The position numbers were made by a program, and so were the translations under genes. A DNA stretch of 57,190 bases from Rubrivivax gelatinosus (GTDB lineage: Bacteria; Pseudomonadota; Gammaproteobacteria; Burkholderiales; Burkholderiaceae_C), in NCBI RefSeq assembly GCF_004340905.1, contig NZ_SLXD01000008.1, positions 1 through 57,190 on the forward strand, in the 5' to 3' direction. The number at the start of each line of letters is the position of its first letter. Position 1 is the first letter of the stretch. The notes beneath the pieces were generated by a model that was given only the letters and a program-made list of their open reading frames with translations, did no database searches and was not told where the DNA came from. Shown here in pieces: positions 16,192-24,564 of this stretch.

Positions 16192-17223
16192 ATGCCCGAG
16201 GCGACCCTGTCCGCCACCGCGACGCCGTCGCGCACCGCCACCCCGCTGCGCTTGCTGCGCCTGCCCGCCGCCGAGGCGGCGCTGCTGGACGCCGCCGCGC
16301 TCGGTGGCCTGGCCTGGGGGCCCGGCGCGACCGCCGCCGCGCCGGGGCTGGCCGCGCGCCTGGTGGCGCCCGGGGAGCCGGTCGTCGACCTGTTCGCCGC
16401 CGGCCCGGTGTCCAGTGGCGCCCACGGCCCGGTGCGCTGGCGTGACGACGGCCACTGGCTCTACGGCTGGCTGGACCTGCCCGACGCGGTGGCCGACCTG
16501 ACCGACGCCGCCTGGCAGGCCTACCGCGACCTGTTCGAGGTGCTCGACGCGCGCGGCCGGCCGCCGCTGGTCAAGGTCTGGAACTTCCTGCCGCGCATCA
16601 ACGCCGACGGCGGCGGGCTGGAGCGTTACCGCCAGTTCAACGTCGGCCGCTTCCGCGCCTTCTGCGAAGCCGGCTTCGACGCCTTCGAAGGGGCGCCGGC
16701 GGCCTGCGCGCTGGGGCCGCACGACGGCACGCTGGCGATCCGTTTCCTCGCCTCGCGCGGCGCCGTGCGGCCGCTGGACAACCCGCGCCAGGTCGCGCCG
16801 TACCGTTATTCGCAGCGTTTCGGCCCGCGCAGCCCGAACTTCTCGCGTGCCGCGCTGGCCGACGCGCTGGACGGCCGGCTGGCCTTCTTCGTCAGCGGCA
16901 CGGCGAGCATCGTCGGCGAACGTTCGATGCACGAAGGCGACGTGCTGGCGCAGCTGGCCGAGACGCTGCGCAACCTGGAGGCGCTGTGCGAGCAGGCGCG
17001 GGCCCACGGCGCTGCGGCGGTGTCGCCGGGCGACCTGGAGAGCGTGGTCTATCTGCGCCAGCCCGGCGACTACGCCGCGGTGCGCGCGGCGTTCGAGGCT
17101 GCCGTCGGGGCGGACTCGGTGGCCGCGCGGCGCGCGGTCTACGTCGAGGCCGACGTCTGCCGGCGCGAGCTGCTGGTCGAGATCGAGGGCCACGCGCTGG
17201 TGGCCGGGGCGCTGGCGCGATGA
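16192..17223 (+). CDS. chorismatase family protein (XanB2/FkbO/Hyg5-like)
   Basis: A 343-residue protein with the conserved blocks of chorismatases: VKVWNFLPRINADG (about 125-138), YRQFNVGRFRAFCEAG, DNPRQVAPYRYSQRFGPRSP and the C-terminal FVSGTASIVGERSMHEGDV. These enzymes split chorismate into pyruvate and either a dihydroxycyclohexadienoate or 3-/4-hydroxybenzoate; the subtype cannot be fixed by eye. In a bacterium using ubiquinone, a 4-hydroxybenzoate-forming enzyme of XanB2 type would feed quinone synthesis. There is no aryl-polyene or polyketide cluster nearby. The stop overlaps the start of the MipA-family gene (ATGA), so the two are coupled. Confidence 0.85.
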   Translation: MPEATLSATATPSRTATPLRLLRLPAAEAALLDAAALGGLAWGPGATAAAPGLAARLVAPGEPVVDLFAAGPVSSGAHGPVRWRDDGHWLYGWLDLPDAVADLTDAAWQAYRDLFEVLDARGRPPLVKVWNFLPRINADGGGLERYRQFNVGRFRAFCEAGFDAFEGAPAACALGPHDGTLAIRFLASRGAVRPLDNPRQVAPYRYSQRFGPRSPNFSRAALADALDGRLAFFVSGTASIVGERSMHEGDVLAQLAETLRNLEALCEQARAHGAAAVSPGDLESVVYLRQPGDYAAVRAAFEAAVGADSVAARRAVYVEADVCRRELLVEIEGHALVAGALAR

Positions 17224-18014
17224 AGCGGCTGGCGGCGCTGCTGGTCGCGGCCGCCGCCGTGCCCGCGGCAGCCGAGCCGCTGTGGGAGCTGGGCGCCGGT
17301 GCCACCGTGCTACGCCTGCCGCATTACCGCGGCGCGGCCGATTCCAGCACCTGGGTGCTGCCGCTGCCCTGGTTCGTCTACCGTGGTGAGGTGCTGCGTG
17401 CCGACCGTGACGGCGCGCGGGCCCGTCTGTTCGAGAGCGAGCGCGTCGATCTGGACCTGGGATTTGCCGCCGGCACGCCGACACGCAGCGACGACGACGA
17501 GGCGCGCCGCGGCATGGACGACCTGGAGACGACCGTCGAAGTCGGCCCGCGGCTGCGCATCGCGCTCGCGAGAGGCGCGAGCTGGAAGACCGAGCTGCGC
17601 CTGCCGCTGCGTGCGGTGATCGGCCTCGACGGATCGCCCAGCCTGCTGGGCTGGACCGCCGCACCGGCGCTGGCCGTCGACGGCGAGCACGCCGGTTTCG
17701 GCTGGGGCCTGCAGGCCGGGCCGATGTGGGGCGACCGGCGGCTGCACCGCCACGACTACGAGGTGAAGGCCGACGAGGCCGCGCCCGGCCGCCCGGCGTA
17801 TGCGGCGAGCGGCGGCTACGCCGGCTGGCAGGCGACGGCGGCGCTGTCGCGCCGTGCCGGGCCGTGGTGGTTCGGTGCCTTCGTGCGTGCCGACAGCGTG
17901 GGCGGCGCGGTCTTCGCCGACAGCCCGCTGGTGCGGCGCGACACCCACGTCGGCGCCGGCATCGCGCTGGTGCGCGTGTTCGCGCGCTCCGAACGCGAGG
18001 CGGCGGGCGACTGA
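17220..18014 (+). CDS. MipA/OmpV family outer-membrane protein
   Basis: A 264-residue protein with a signal peptide (MKRLAALLVAAAAVPAAA) and a mature part that alternates hydrophobic and polar residues as in a beta-barrel. WELGAGATVLRLPHYRGAADS is the typical first strand of MipA/OmpV proteins, and the protein ends with strand-like GAGIALVRVFAR. It should sit in the outer membrane; relatives act as scaffold for murein enzymes or as small-molecule channels. It overlaps the chorismatase gene by 4 bp, an association that is not obviously explained. It ends 12 bp from the convergent mxaD gene. Confidence 0.8.
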   Translation: MKRLAALLVAAAAVPAAAEPLWELGAGATVLRLPHYRGAADSSTWVLPLPWFVYRGEVLRADRDGARARLFESERVDLDLGFAAGTPTRSDDDEARRGMDDLETTVEVGPRLRIALARGASWKTELRLPLRAVIGLDGSPSLLGWTAAPALAVDGEHAGFGWGLQAGPMWGDRRLHRHDYEVKADEAAPGRPAYAASGGYAGWQATAALSRRAGPWWFGAFVRADSVGGAVFADSPLVRRDTHVGAGIALVRVFARSEREAAGD

Positions 18015-18026
18015 TGCGCGACGGAC

Positions 18027-18575
18027 TCAGCGCGGCTGCAGCTGCTCGCGTGCCGCGGCGAGCGCCGGGCGGATGAACTCGCGCAGCGCCGTCACCGCGG
18101 CCTCGTCGTCCTGGCCTTCGGCGGGCTCGTTGCCGCTGTCGGCCCGGTAGGCGCGCGCGCGCCACTCGATGCGGCTGCCGCTGCCGGCCGGCAGCACGCG
18201 CAGGCGCACCGAGTACGAGCCCACCGGAAGCACCGCCGGGTCGAGATCGCGCCCGGAGCGGTAGCTCATCGACATCTCGCCGTCCAGGCGCTCGTCGAGC
18301 TCCTCGGTCAGCGTGCCGCCGCGCGCCAGCGTCAGCGTGCGCCGCGAGCCGACGCTGTTGCCGCGGTCGGCCGTGCTCGCCGCCAGGCCCGGATGCCAGG
18401 TGGCGAAACGCGTGAAATCGCCGACCAGGGCCCAGGCCGCGGCCGGCGGCGCGGCGACTTCGACCTGCTCGTCGATCTTCTGCGGCGTGGGGCCGTGGGC
18501 CAGGGCGGCCTGCGCCAGGCAGCCGAGCAGGGTGCAGGCGGCGGCGCGCGAGGCGATGTGCAGTCTTGGGTTCAT
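18027..18575 (-). CDS. mxaD: MxaD-like SRPBCC family periplasmic protein
   Basis: A 182-residue protein with a signal peptide ending near ALAHG. An SRPBCC (START-like ligand-binding) fold follows: VEVAAPPAAAWALVGDFTRFATWHPG (split here by the loop after about residue 60) and a C-terminal amphipathic helix. It is the last gene of the methanol dehydrogenase operon, the position of mxaD, whose product is reported to help interaction between methanol dehydrogenase and cytochrome cL. Its ATG overlaps the mxaL stop (ATGA at 18572-18575). Identification is by fold plus position. Confidence 0.8.
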   Translation of the reverse strand: MNPRLHIASRAAACTLLGCLAQAALAHGPTPQKIDEQVEVAAPPAAAWALVGDFTRFATWHPGLAASTADRGNSVGSRRTLTLARGGTLTEELDERLDGEMSMSYRSGRDLDPAVLPVGSYSVRLRVLPAGSGSRIEWRARAYRADSGNEPAEGQDDEAAVTALREFIRPALAAAREQLQPR

Positions 18576-19585
18576 GGTGTCGTGCCTTTGGCAAGCGGGG
18601 AGGCCAGCCCGGCGGCGCGCGGCCGGCGGGCGGGAACGAGGCTGGCGAGCAGCGCCAGCGCGCCCAGCGCGACCAGCGCGCCGTGCAGTTCGAGGCGCTG
18701 CGTCGTGCGTTGCGTGCCGGGCAGGGCCAGCAACGCCTCCAGCACGCTGCCCGGGTCGCGGGCGGTGACGTGGCGCAGCCCGGCGGCACGCGCGACGGCG
18801 GCCAGCGCGGTGTCGTTGCGCGCCGACAGGTGGCCGGCGGGGGCGTCGGCCGGGCGCTGGGACTGGTTGCGCACGTCGGCGCCCTGCGCCATGCGCTCCA
18901 TGTCGGCCACCGACAGCGTCGGCGCGCCGGCACTGGCGAAGCCCGCCGCCTCCTCCTCGGTCCAGTAGCCGGCGACGCGGCCGTCGGCGTCCAGCCGCGG
19001 CACCGGCTGCGGCGTGTCGCCGCCGACGCCGAACAGCACGCCGGCCGGGCTGCCGGCGTGGCGCTCGTAGCGCGGCTCGCGGCCCGGGAACAGCGCCGGC
19101 GCCTGGTCGCCGTCGGTGAAGAAGGCCAGCGTGCCGCCGGGCCAGCGGCGCTCGATCTCGGCCAGCGCCGAGTAGCTGCCGTAATAGAGGTGGCTGTCGG
19201 CGGCCCAGGCCATGCGCCAGTCGATGCCGCCGAGCGCGTCGTCGAGCACGGCGTAGTGCGCGCAGACCTCGACCGGCGCGAGCAGCATCAGCGCCTTGCG
19301 CTCGCTGAACACCGCCAGCCCGGCGCGGTGGCCGCAGGGCAGTTCGGCCAGCAGCTGGCGCAGCAGCGCGCGTGTGTAGTCCAGCCGGCTGGTCGGCCGG
19401 CCCTGCCAGCGCATGTCGACGACGTTCATGCTCTGCGTGATGTCGACCACCAGCAGCGTGCTGCCCAGCGTGCGCGGCCAGGGGATCGCCGGCCGCGCGA
19501 TGGCCGCGGCGAAGGCCAGCGCCGACAGCGCCGCCAGCAGCAGTCGGGGCCGCCGGCGCAGCCACGCGCGCAGCGCCGTCGCCAT
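18572..19585 (-). CDS. mxaL: MxaL, von Willebrand factor A protein of methanol dehydrogenase maturation
   Basis: A 337-residue membrane-anchored protein. An N-terminal hydrophobic segment (LLLAALSALAFAAAIARP) is followed by a VWA domain whose metal site starts LLVVDITQSMNVVDM (D-x-T-x-S type), with later TDGDQAPA. A C-terminal hydrophobic helix (LVALGALALLASLVPA) precedes the tail. MxaA, MxaK and MxaL are known to be needed to insert calcium into methanol dehydrogenase. ATG 19585 overlaps the mxaK stop by one base (TGATG), so translation is coupled. Confidence 0.9.
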   Translation of the reverse strand: MATALRAWLRRRPRLLLAALSALAFAAAIARPAIPWPRTLGSTLLVVDITQSMNVVDMRWQGRPTSRLDYTRALLRQLLAELPCGHRAGLAVFSERKALMLLAPVEVCAHYAVLDDALGGIDWRMAWAADSHLYYGSYSALAEIERRWPGGTLAFFTDGDQAPALFPGREPRYERHAGSPAGVLFGVGGDTPQPVPRLDADGRVAGYWTEEEAAGFASAGAPTLSVADMERMAQGADVRNQSQRPADAPAGHLSARNDTALAAVARAAGLRHVTARDPGSVLEALLALPGTQRTTQRLELHGALVALGALALLASLVPARRPRAAGLASPLAKGTTP

Positions 19586-20166
19586 CAGTGCATCCCGCGC
19601 GGCGGCGACACCATCTCGGTCCAGGCCGCCTTGTCGCGTTTCATCGCCTCGGGGATCTCGGGCTCGTCGCCCGAGCGGCGCCAGTCGCGCGGCACGACGT
19701 CGGGCAGCAGGCGCTGGGCGAGTTCGAGGTTGTAGCGCGCGTTCCAGTCCTCGGGCCGCTCGCGCAGCGCGCGGCGCAGGCCGCTCTTGGCCAGCTGCAG
19801 CAGGACCAGGGCCCGTTCGGCGTTGCCGTCCTCGCGTGCGACGGCGATGCCGCGGCGCAGGTAGAGGTTGGCGACGTTGACGCGCGCGGCATGGCGCAGC
19901 GCGGCGTCGCCCCGGGCCTCGACCTCGGCATAGTCGGCCAGGGCCTCGTCGGCGCGGCCCAGGCGTTCCAGCGCGACCGCGCGCGCCAGCAGCACGCGCG
20001 GTTCGGCGTCCTGCGGCGGCTCGGCCCAGGCCATGCGCTCGTTGGCGCGCGCCTGCTGCCAGCCGCTCCAGCCGCGTTCGGCCGCGGCCGCCAGCGCCAG
20101 GCCGGCCAGCGCCAGGCAGGCCGGTGCCAGCCACCGGCGCAGCGCCGCGGCGGGTTTCAGCGCCAC
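19585..20166 (-). CDS. mxaK: MxaK, methanol dehydrogenase maturation protein
   Basis: A 193-residue protein with one N-terminal membrane anchor (LAPACLALAGLALAAAAERG) and a helical, TPR-like remainder (LARAVALERLGRADEALADY, then NLYLRRGIAVAREDGNAERA and WNARYNLELAQRLLPD). This matches MxaK in composition and place, between mxaC and mxaL. It is required for the calcium-loading step in model methylotrophs. Its start overlaps the end of mxaC by 10 bp. Confidence 0.85.
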   Translation of the reverse strand: MALKPAAALRRWLAPACLALAGLALAAAAERGWSGWQQARANERMAWAEPPQDAEPRVLLARAVALERLGRADEALADYAEVEARGDAALRHAARVNVANLYLRRGIAVAREDGNAERALVLLQLAKSGLRRALRERPEDWNARYNLELAQRLLPDVVPRDWRRSGDEPEIPEAMKRDKAAWTEMVSPPRGMH

Positions 20167-21134
20167 CGCGAGCGCTCCATCGCGTGCGCCGCCAGCAGCC
20201 CCAGCACGCAGGCCAGCGCCAGCGTGTCCAGCCAGGGCGCCAGCTCGCGCCGCGGCTGCGCCTGCAGGTAACGCAGCGGCAGGTTCTGCAGCCGCGAGAC
20301 GTCCTCGATCGCGCCGGCCAGCGCACGCGGGTTGTCGGCCTCGTAGAGCCGGTACGGGGCGCCCAGGTCGTTGAAGAAGCGGTCGAGGTAGTACTCGGGC
20401 GCGACGTCGGCGCCGGCGTCGGGGCTGGGCAATCGTGTCGGGCTGTTGCCGCTGGGCGAGCGCAGGTAGATCCAGTAGAGCTGGGCCTGGTGCTCCTCGA
20501 ACAGACGGCGGATCGTGCGCTGCGCGCGCGCGTCGATGTTCGCGGCGCCGTCGGACACCAGCAGCAGCACGCGCGAGCCGCTGCGCGGCTGGTCGCGAAA
20601 GCTCTCCAGCGCCATCGTCAGCCCGGCGGAGATGTTGGTCAGGCCGACGCCGCGCGCGGCCGAGCTGGCGATGGCCGCACGCACGCCGACGTGGTCGCCG
20701 GTCAGGCCCAGCACGCGCATCGGCGCGGTGCTGAAGAACACCACCCCGAAGAGGTCGTGCGGGCGCTGCGCGACGAAGGCGTCGAGCAGCCGGGCGGCGG
20801 CCTCGCCCTTGGACTCCTCGCCGCTGCGCGACGCGGTGCCGGCGAAGCTGTCGGCCATGCTGGCGCTGCGGTCGAGCACGACGACGAGGTGCGCGCCGGT
20901 GCCGGTGCGCTCCACCGGCGCGCCCTGCAGGTGGGCGCCGGCCAGGCTCAGCGCCCCGGCCGCCAGCGCCAGGCTGGCCAGCGCACGCAGCACGAGGTCG
21001 AGCGCGGCCGACAGCCGGTCCGCCGGCAGCGCCTGCAGGCTGGCCCAGCCGATGCGGCGCTGGCCGTGCCAGAACCAGGGCAGCAGCGCCGCCGTCAGGC
21101 CGAGCAGCCAGGCGGGGTGGTCCAGCTCAGGCAT
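20157..21134 (-). CDS. mxaC: MxaC, von Willebrand factor A membrane protein
   Basis: A 325-residue protein with hydrophobic segments at about 10-25 and 48-66, then a VWA domain with a complete MIDAS start (HLVVVLDRSASMADSF), LTNISAGLTMAL and VLLLVSDGAANID. A last hydrophobic helix lies near the C-terminus (LALACVLGLLAAHAME). In model methylotrophs mxaC belongs to the maturation set of methanol dehydrogenase. It overlaps mxaA by 8 bp and mxaK by 10 bp. Confidence 0.9.
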   Translation of the reverse strand: MPELDHPAWLLGLTAALLPWFWHGQRRIGWASLQALPADRLSAALDLVLRALASLALAAGALSLAGAHLQGAPVERTGTGAHLVVVLDRSASMADSFAGTASRSGEESKGEAAARLLDAFVAQRPHDLFGVVFFSTAPMRVLGLTGDHVGVRAAIASSAARGVGLTNISAGLTMALESFRDQPRSGSRVLLLVSDGAANIDARAQRTIRRLFEEHQAQLYWIYLRSPSGNSPTRLPSPDAGADVAPEYYLDRFFNDLGAPYRLYEADNPRALAGAIEDVSRLQNLPLRYLQAQPRRELAPWLDTLALACVLGLLAAHAMERSRWR

Positions 21135-22068
21135 GGGCAGCGGGCCGCGCGGCGGACTCGAACTCGGCGCGCGCCAGGCGCTGCAGCAGCTCGACGAGCT
21201 CGCCGCGTGTCGGCCCGGGGGCCTCGGGCTCGCCGAGGAAGAAACGCCGGCGCGAAGCCTCGAAGACGCGGCGCGAGGCCGTCGCCAGCGGCGCCAGCGC
21301 CGGGCGCGCGGCGAAGAAGGCGTCGAGGTCGTCGGCGAAGACCGTGGCGCCGGCCGTGGCGTCGAAGGCGCGGTGCCAGTGGCGCAGGTCCTCGGCGTCG
21401 GCGGGCTGCGCGGCGGGGCGGCGCCGGCGCAGCGCGCGCCAGGCGGTGGCGAAGGGGCGGGCCGGGCGGCCGACAGCCAGCCGCCCGGTGGCCCAGGCGC
21501 GCACGAGCAGCGCCGCGGCGGCCAGCGCCAGCGCCGCCCCCGCCTCGGCGGCGCGTGCGCCGGCGTCGAAAGGCCGTGCGACCCAGCCCGGGCGCACGCT
21601 GCCGAGCCAGTCGCGCCGCGAATCCCAGGGCACCAGCGGCGACACCGCGACCACCGCGGCCGGCAGCTCCAGCGAGACGAGCTCGTCGCCGCGGCGCAGG
21701 CGCAGCGGCGTCGCCGGCAGGCTCAGGTCCTCGGCGCTGCGCGGCCCCTTGAAGATCTGCCAGTGCAGCGTCAGCCAGCGGCACTCGCCGCAGCCGTGCG
21801 GCCCGGCGTCGACGCGGTGCTCGCGCAGCTCGATCGCACGCTCCGGGCCGGCCGGCGGCGTCAGGCCGTCGCGGTCGATCTCCCAGTCGCGCGGCCAGGC
21901 CAGCAGCACGCGGTACTCGAGCCGGTCGCCCAGATGGTGGCCGCTGTCGCGCGGCGGCTGCACCTGCAGCAGGCGCGGGCGGGCGTCGTCCTGGGCGACG
22001 GCGGCGCCGGGCAGGCCCAGCACCAGCAGGCCGGCGGCGGCGGTGGCGACGGCGGTGCGCCAGCTCAT
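21127..22068 (-). CDS. mxaA: MxaA, methanol dehydrogenase maturation protein
   Basis: A 313-residue protein with a signal peptide (TAVATAAAGLLVLGLPGAAVA), a periplasmic beta-rich part, one membrane helix (AEAGAALALAAAALLVRAWA, about 193-212) and a cytoplasmic C-terminal part ending with a helical FLGEPEAPGPTRGELVELL region. This architecture and the place between mxaS and mxaC fit MxaA, which is needed for calcium incorporation. ATG 22068 is preferred; the frame continues upstream only through the tandem repeat at 22069-22282, which encodes a low-complexity string and not an MxaA N-terminus. Confidence 0.85.
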   Translation of the reverse strand: MSWRTAVATAAAGLLVLGLPGAAVAQDDARPRLLQVQPPRDSGHHLGDRLEYRVLLAWPRDWEIDRDGLTPPAGPERAIELREHRVDAGPHGCGECRWLTLHWQIFKGPRSAEDLSLPATPLRLRRGDELVSLELPAAVVAVSPLVPWDSRRDWLGSVRPGWVARPFDAGARAAEAGAALALAAAALLVRAWATGRLAVGRPARPFATAWRALRRRRPAAQPADAEDLRHWHRAFDATAGATVFADDLDAFFAARPALAPLATASRRVFEASRRRFFLGEPEAPGPTRGELVELLQRLARAEFESAARPAAHA

Positions 22069-22282
22069 GGGGCACCCTTCGGCCTGGCGGCCGGTCCCGC
22101 CGAGCGGGATTGAGCCCCGGACAAGTCCTGAGGGCTCATGGGGCACCCTTCGGCCTGGCGGCCGGTCCCGCCGAGCGGGGATGAGCCCCGGACAAGTCCT
22201 GAGGGCTCACTGGGGCACCCTTCGGCCTGGCGGCCGGTCCCGCCAAGCGGGAATGAGCCCCGGACAAGTCCTGAGGGCTCAT
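22069..22282 (-). repeat. three tandem copies of a ~71-bp unit between mxaS and mxaA
   Basis: Units lie at 22069-22139 (71 bp), 22140-22211 (72 bp) and 22212-22282 (71 bp) and differ at only a few positions. Read on the minus strand, each begins ATGAGCCCTCAGG (GTGAGC in the middle copy) and ends GGGTGCCCC. Each carries a stem GAGCCC ... GGGCTC around AGGACTTGTCC, plus GCGGGACCGGCC. The mxaS stop lies inside the first ATGA, and the mxaA start ATGAGC follows the last copy directly. The 1-bp length difference breaks any continuous reading frame, so the array is better seen as RNA or spacer than as protein. Confidence 0.95.
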
Positions 22283-23175
22283 GCGCCGCCCCCGCGGCCG
22301 AGGAAGTGGCGTGCCACGGCCGCCGGGTCGAGCCCGTCCTCGGCGACCAGCAGCGATGCGCCGTGGCGACGCGCCAGCCGGGTGCAGCGCTCCACGCGCT
22401 CGGCCTGGCGGGCGGCCATGCGGCGTGCGAGCGCCGGGCGCAGCAGCAGCAGGCGGTCGCGGCCGGTCTCCAGGTCGGCCAGCCGGGCCAGGCCCCAGCG
22501 TGCCGGCGGCTGGCGCTCGGCGCTGTCGGCCAGCAGCAGCAGCACGCGCTCGTGCGCCGCCAGGCTGCGCAGCACGCGCTCGAGCAGATCCGCCTCCAGA
22601 TACAGGTCCGACAGCACGAAAACCAGCGAGCGCTGCCGCGGCAGCCAGCGCACCGCCTGCTCCAGGCCCTGGGCGCCGGCGCCTTCGGGGCGCGGGGCCT
22701 CGGCGCGCAGCGCCTCCAGGCGGCGCGCCGCGGTCTCGCCGCCGTGGCGCGCCAGCGTCGCCGGCAGCAGCAGCTCGCGCCGCACGCCGCGGTCGCAGGC
22801 GACGAAGGCGAAGGGGTCGCCGTTGCGCGACGCCGCCCGTGCGAGCGCGCGGGCGAAGCGCGCGCAGGTCGCCAGCCGGTCGCCGTGGCCGGCGAAGCGC
22901 ATCGAGTTCGAGACGTCGGCCAGCAGCGCGACTGGCACGCGCGAGCGCTGGCGGAACTCGCGCACCCAGGGCCGGCCCCAGGGGTCGGTGACGCTGGCAC
23001 GAAGGTCGATGCGGCGGGCGTCGCGCCCCTCGGCCAGCGGCACGACGCCGCGGAACTCCTCGCCGCTGCCGGCGACGCGAGAGCGGTGGGCGCCCGGGTG
23101 CGCGTCGTGGCCGCGCCAGCGGATGCGGTAGTCGATCTCCTCGGTGCCGGCCATGCTGCGTGCGCCCGGCTTCAC
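22279..23175 (-). CDS. mxaS: MxaS, DUF58 family protein
   Basis: A 298-residue DUF58 protein. DYRIRWRGHDAHPGAHRSRV and a VWA-like core are visible: VPVALLADVSNSMRFAGHGD (about 81-100) is the family signature with the D-x-S-x-S-like motif, then FAFVACDRGVRRELLLPATL and LVFVLSDLYLEADLLERVL. It is paired with mxaR as in many MoxR/DUF58 systems, where the ATPase and the VWA-type partner act together on metal or cofactor insertion. ATG 23175 overlaps the mxaR stop (ATGA). Confidence 0.9.
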   Translation of the reverse strand: MKPGARSMAGTEEIDYRIRWRGHDAHPGAHRSRVAGSGEEFRGVVPLAEGRDARRIDLRASVTDPWGRPWVREFRQRSRVPVALLADVSNSMRFAGHGDRLATCARFARALARAASRNGDPFAFVACDRGVRRELLLPATLARHGGETAARRLEALRAEAPRPEGAGAQGLEQAVRWLPRQRSLVFVLSDLYLEADLLERVLRSLAAHERVLLLLADSAERQPPARWGLARLADLETGRDRLLLLRPALARRMAARQAERVERCTRLARRHGASLLVAEDGLDPAAVARHFLGRGGGA

Positions 23176-24188
23176 GGCGACGCCACGCGGCGCAGGATCT
23201 GCTGCGCCAGCGGCCGCGCGATCCGGTCACGCTGCGCCTCGTACACCGGCTGCAGCGCGATGCGGTGGGCGACGGTTTCGACGAAGACCGCGCGCAGGTC
23301 TTCCGGCACCACGGCGTCGCGGCCTTCGAGCCAGGCGTGCACGCGGGCGGCGCGCACCAGCATCGCCATGCCGCGCGGGCTGGCGCCGGCGTGCACCAGC
23401 TCGCCGACCTCGACCTCGGGCAGCGTGATGCCGAAGCGCGCCGGCTCGCGCGTGGCCTGCCAGAGCTCGACGCCGTAGCGGCGCAGCGCCGGGCTGGCCT
23501 GCACCTGCAGCTGGATGCGTGCGGCCAGTTCCTCCAGCCGCGTCGGGTCCAGCAGGCCGGCGGGCACCGGCTCGACGAGCCGCGCGGTGTCGTGGAAGCG
23601 CGGGTCGAACATCAGCGCCTCCAGCTGCGCGGGTTCGTCGGGCGCCTCGACCAGGATCTCCATCAGGAAGCGGTCGCGCGCGGCGGCGGGCAGCTCGAAG
23701 GTCTCCTCGCGTTCGACGCGGTTGCGGTCGGCGAAGACGCTCAGGTGCGGGAAGCGGTACTCGCGGTTGAAGGCGCTGATCGACTGCTCGGCCATCAGCC
23801 GCAGCAGCAGCGCATGCACCTGCGGGCGGGCGCGGTTGATCTCGTTGAAGAAGAAGACGCTCAAGTGCTCGCCGTGCGTGAGCAGCGGGCCGGGCAGCAC
23901 ACGCGGGCGGCCGTCGTCGCCGACCTGCGTGTAGTAGACGAGGTCGCTGGGCATCAGGTCGATCGTGCCCTCGATGCGCTGGTAGCCGCCGCCGACGGCG
24001 CGTGCCACGGCGCGCAGCAGCGTCGTCTTGCCGACGCCGACGTCGCCTTCGAGCAGCACGTGGCCGCGTGCGAACAGGGCCACCGTCGTCAGGCGCACGG
24101 CCTGCGACATCCCGAGCACGACCTCGCGGATCGCGCCTTCGAGCCTCAGCGCGCGGCGGCGCCAGTCTTCGAGATCGGACTCGTTCAT
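23172..24188 (-). CDS. mxaR: MxaR, MoxR-type AAA+ ATPase
   Basis: A 338-residue AAA+ ATPase of the MoxR family. Walker A is LLEGDVGVGKTTLLRAV (about 48-64), Walker B VFFFNEINRARPQ (about 113-125), and sensor 1 and sensor 2 regions follow (SVFADRNRVEREETFELPAA shows the usual N-R region). The helical lid domain is at the C-terminus. MoxR ATPases act as chaperones for cofactor or metal loading; here the client is presumably methanol dehydrogenase. It starts 100 bp after mxaI, behind a strong hairpin, and overlaps mxaS. Confidence 0.92.
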   Translation of the reverse strand: MNESDLEDWRRRALRLEGAIREVVLGMSQAVRLTTVALFARGHVLLEGDVGVGKTTLLRAVARAVGGGYQRIEGTIDLMPSDLVYYTQVGDDGRPRVLPGPLLTHGEHLSVFFFNEINRARPQVHALLLRLMAEQSISAFNREYRFPHLSVFADRNRVEREETFELPAAARDRFLMEILVEAPDEPAQLEALMFDPRFHDTARLVEPVPAGLLDPTRLEELAARIQLQVQASPALRRYGVELWQATREPARFGITLPEVEVGELVHAGASPRGMAMLVRAARVHAWLEGRDAVVPEDLRAVFVETVAHRIALQPVYEAQRDRIARPLAQQILRRVASP

Positions 24189-24233
24189 CGGGCAGGGCGG
24201 CGGACGGCGGGCGGCCGCCGTTCAGGAGGTGGC

Positions 24234-24257
24234 GCCGGCTCGCGGCGGCGAGCCGGC
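24234..24257 (-). terminator. hairpin between mxaI and mxaR (possible attenuator)
   Basis: GCCGGCTCG (24234-24242) pairs perfectly with CGAGCCGGC (24249-24257) around a 6-base loop. It lies in the only sizeable gap between the enzyme genes and the accessory genes. There is no U-run, so full Rho-independent termination is unlikely; partial attenuation or 3'-end protection of the mxaFJGI message is more plausible. Confidence 0.45.
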
Positions 24258-24288
24258 GGGTGGCTGGCGCGCCGCGGCGCCGGCCGGC

Positions 24289-24564
24289 TCAGTCGGGCTT
24301 GAACTTGAAGACGCCGGTCTTCTGCGCCGCCTCGAGGCGCTTGGCGTTGCGCGCCTCCATCGCCTTGACGGCGTCCTCGTTCTTGCGCAGCTCCACCGGG
24401 TCGTGTTTGGGGTCGTACTTGCTGCCCGCGACCTTCTCGGGGTAGCCGGGCTTGGGCTCCCAGCAGTCTCCGGGGGCCTTGCAGTTGGTGCCGTCGTAGG
24501 CCTGGGCGGCGGCGGCCGTCAGCAGGCAGGCGGCGGCGACGGTCATTGCGCGGTGCGGCTTCAT
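24289..24564 (-). CDS. mxaI: methanol dehydrogenase small (beta) subunit MxaI
   Basis: A 91-residue precursor with a signal peptide (AMTVAAACLLTAAAAQA) and a mature part YDGTNCKAPGDCWEPKPGYP, a hallmark of MxaI including its two cysteines, followed by the lysine-rich helix (NEDAVKAMEARNAKRLEAAQ). It forms the alpha2-beta2 periplasmic enzyme with MxaF. A strong ribosome binding site (AGAGGAG) precedes ATG 24564, which overlaps the mxaG stop (ATGA). Presence of mxaI separates this locus from XoxF and MDH2 systems, which lack it. Confidence 0.97.
   Translation of the reverse strand: MKPHRAMTVAAACLLTAAAAQAYDGTNCKAPGDCWEPKPGYPEKVAGSKYDPKHDPVELRKNEDAVKAMEARNAKRLEAAQKTGVFKFKPD

Noticed and set aside
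22069..22282. CRISPR array or coding repeat between mxaS and mxaA
   Set aside because: Units are contiguous with no spacers, so it is not CRISPR. Copy lengths of 71 and 72 bp break a common reading frame, so a repeat protein is unlikely.
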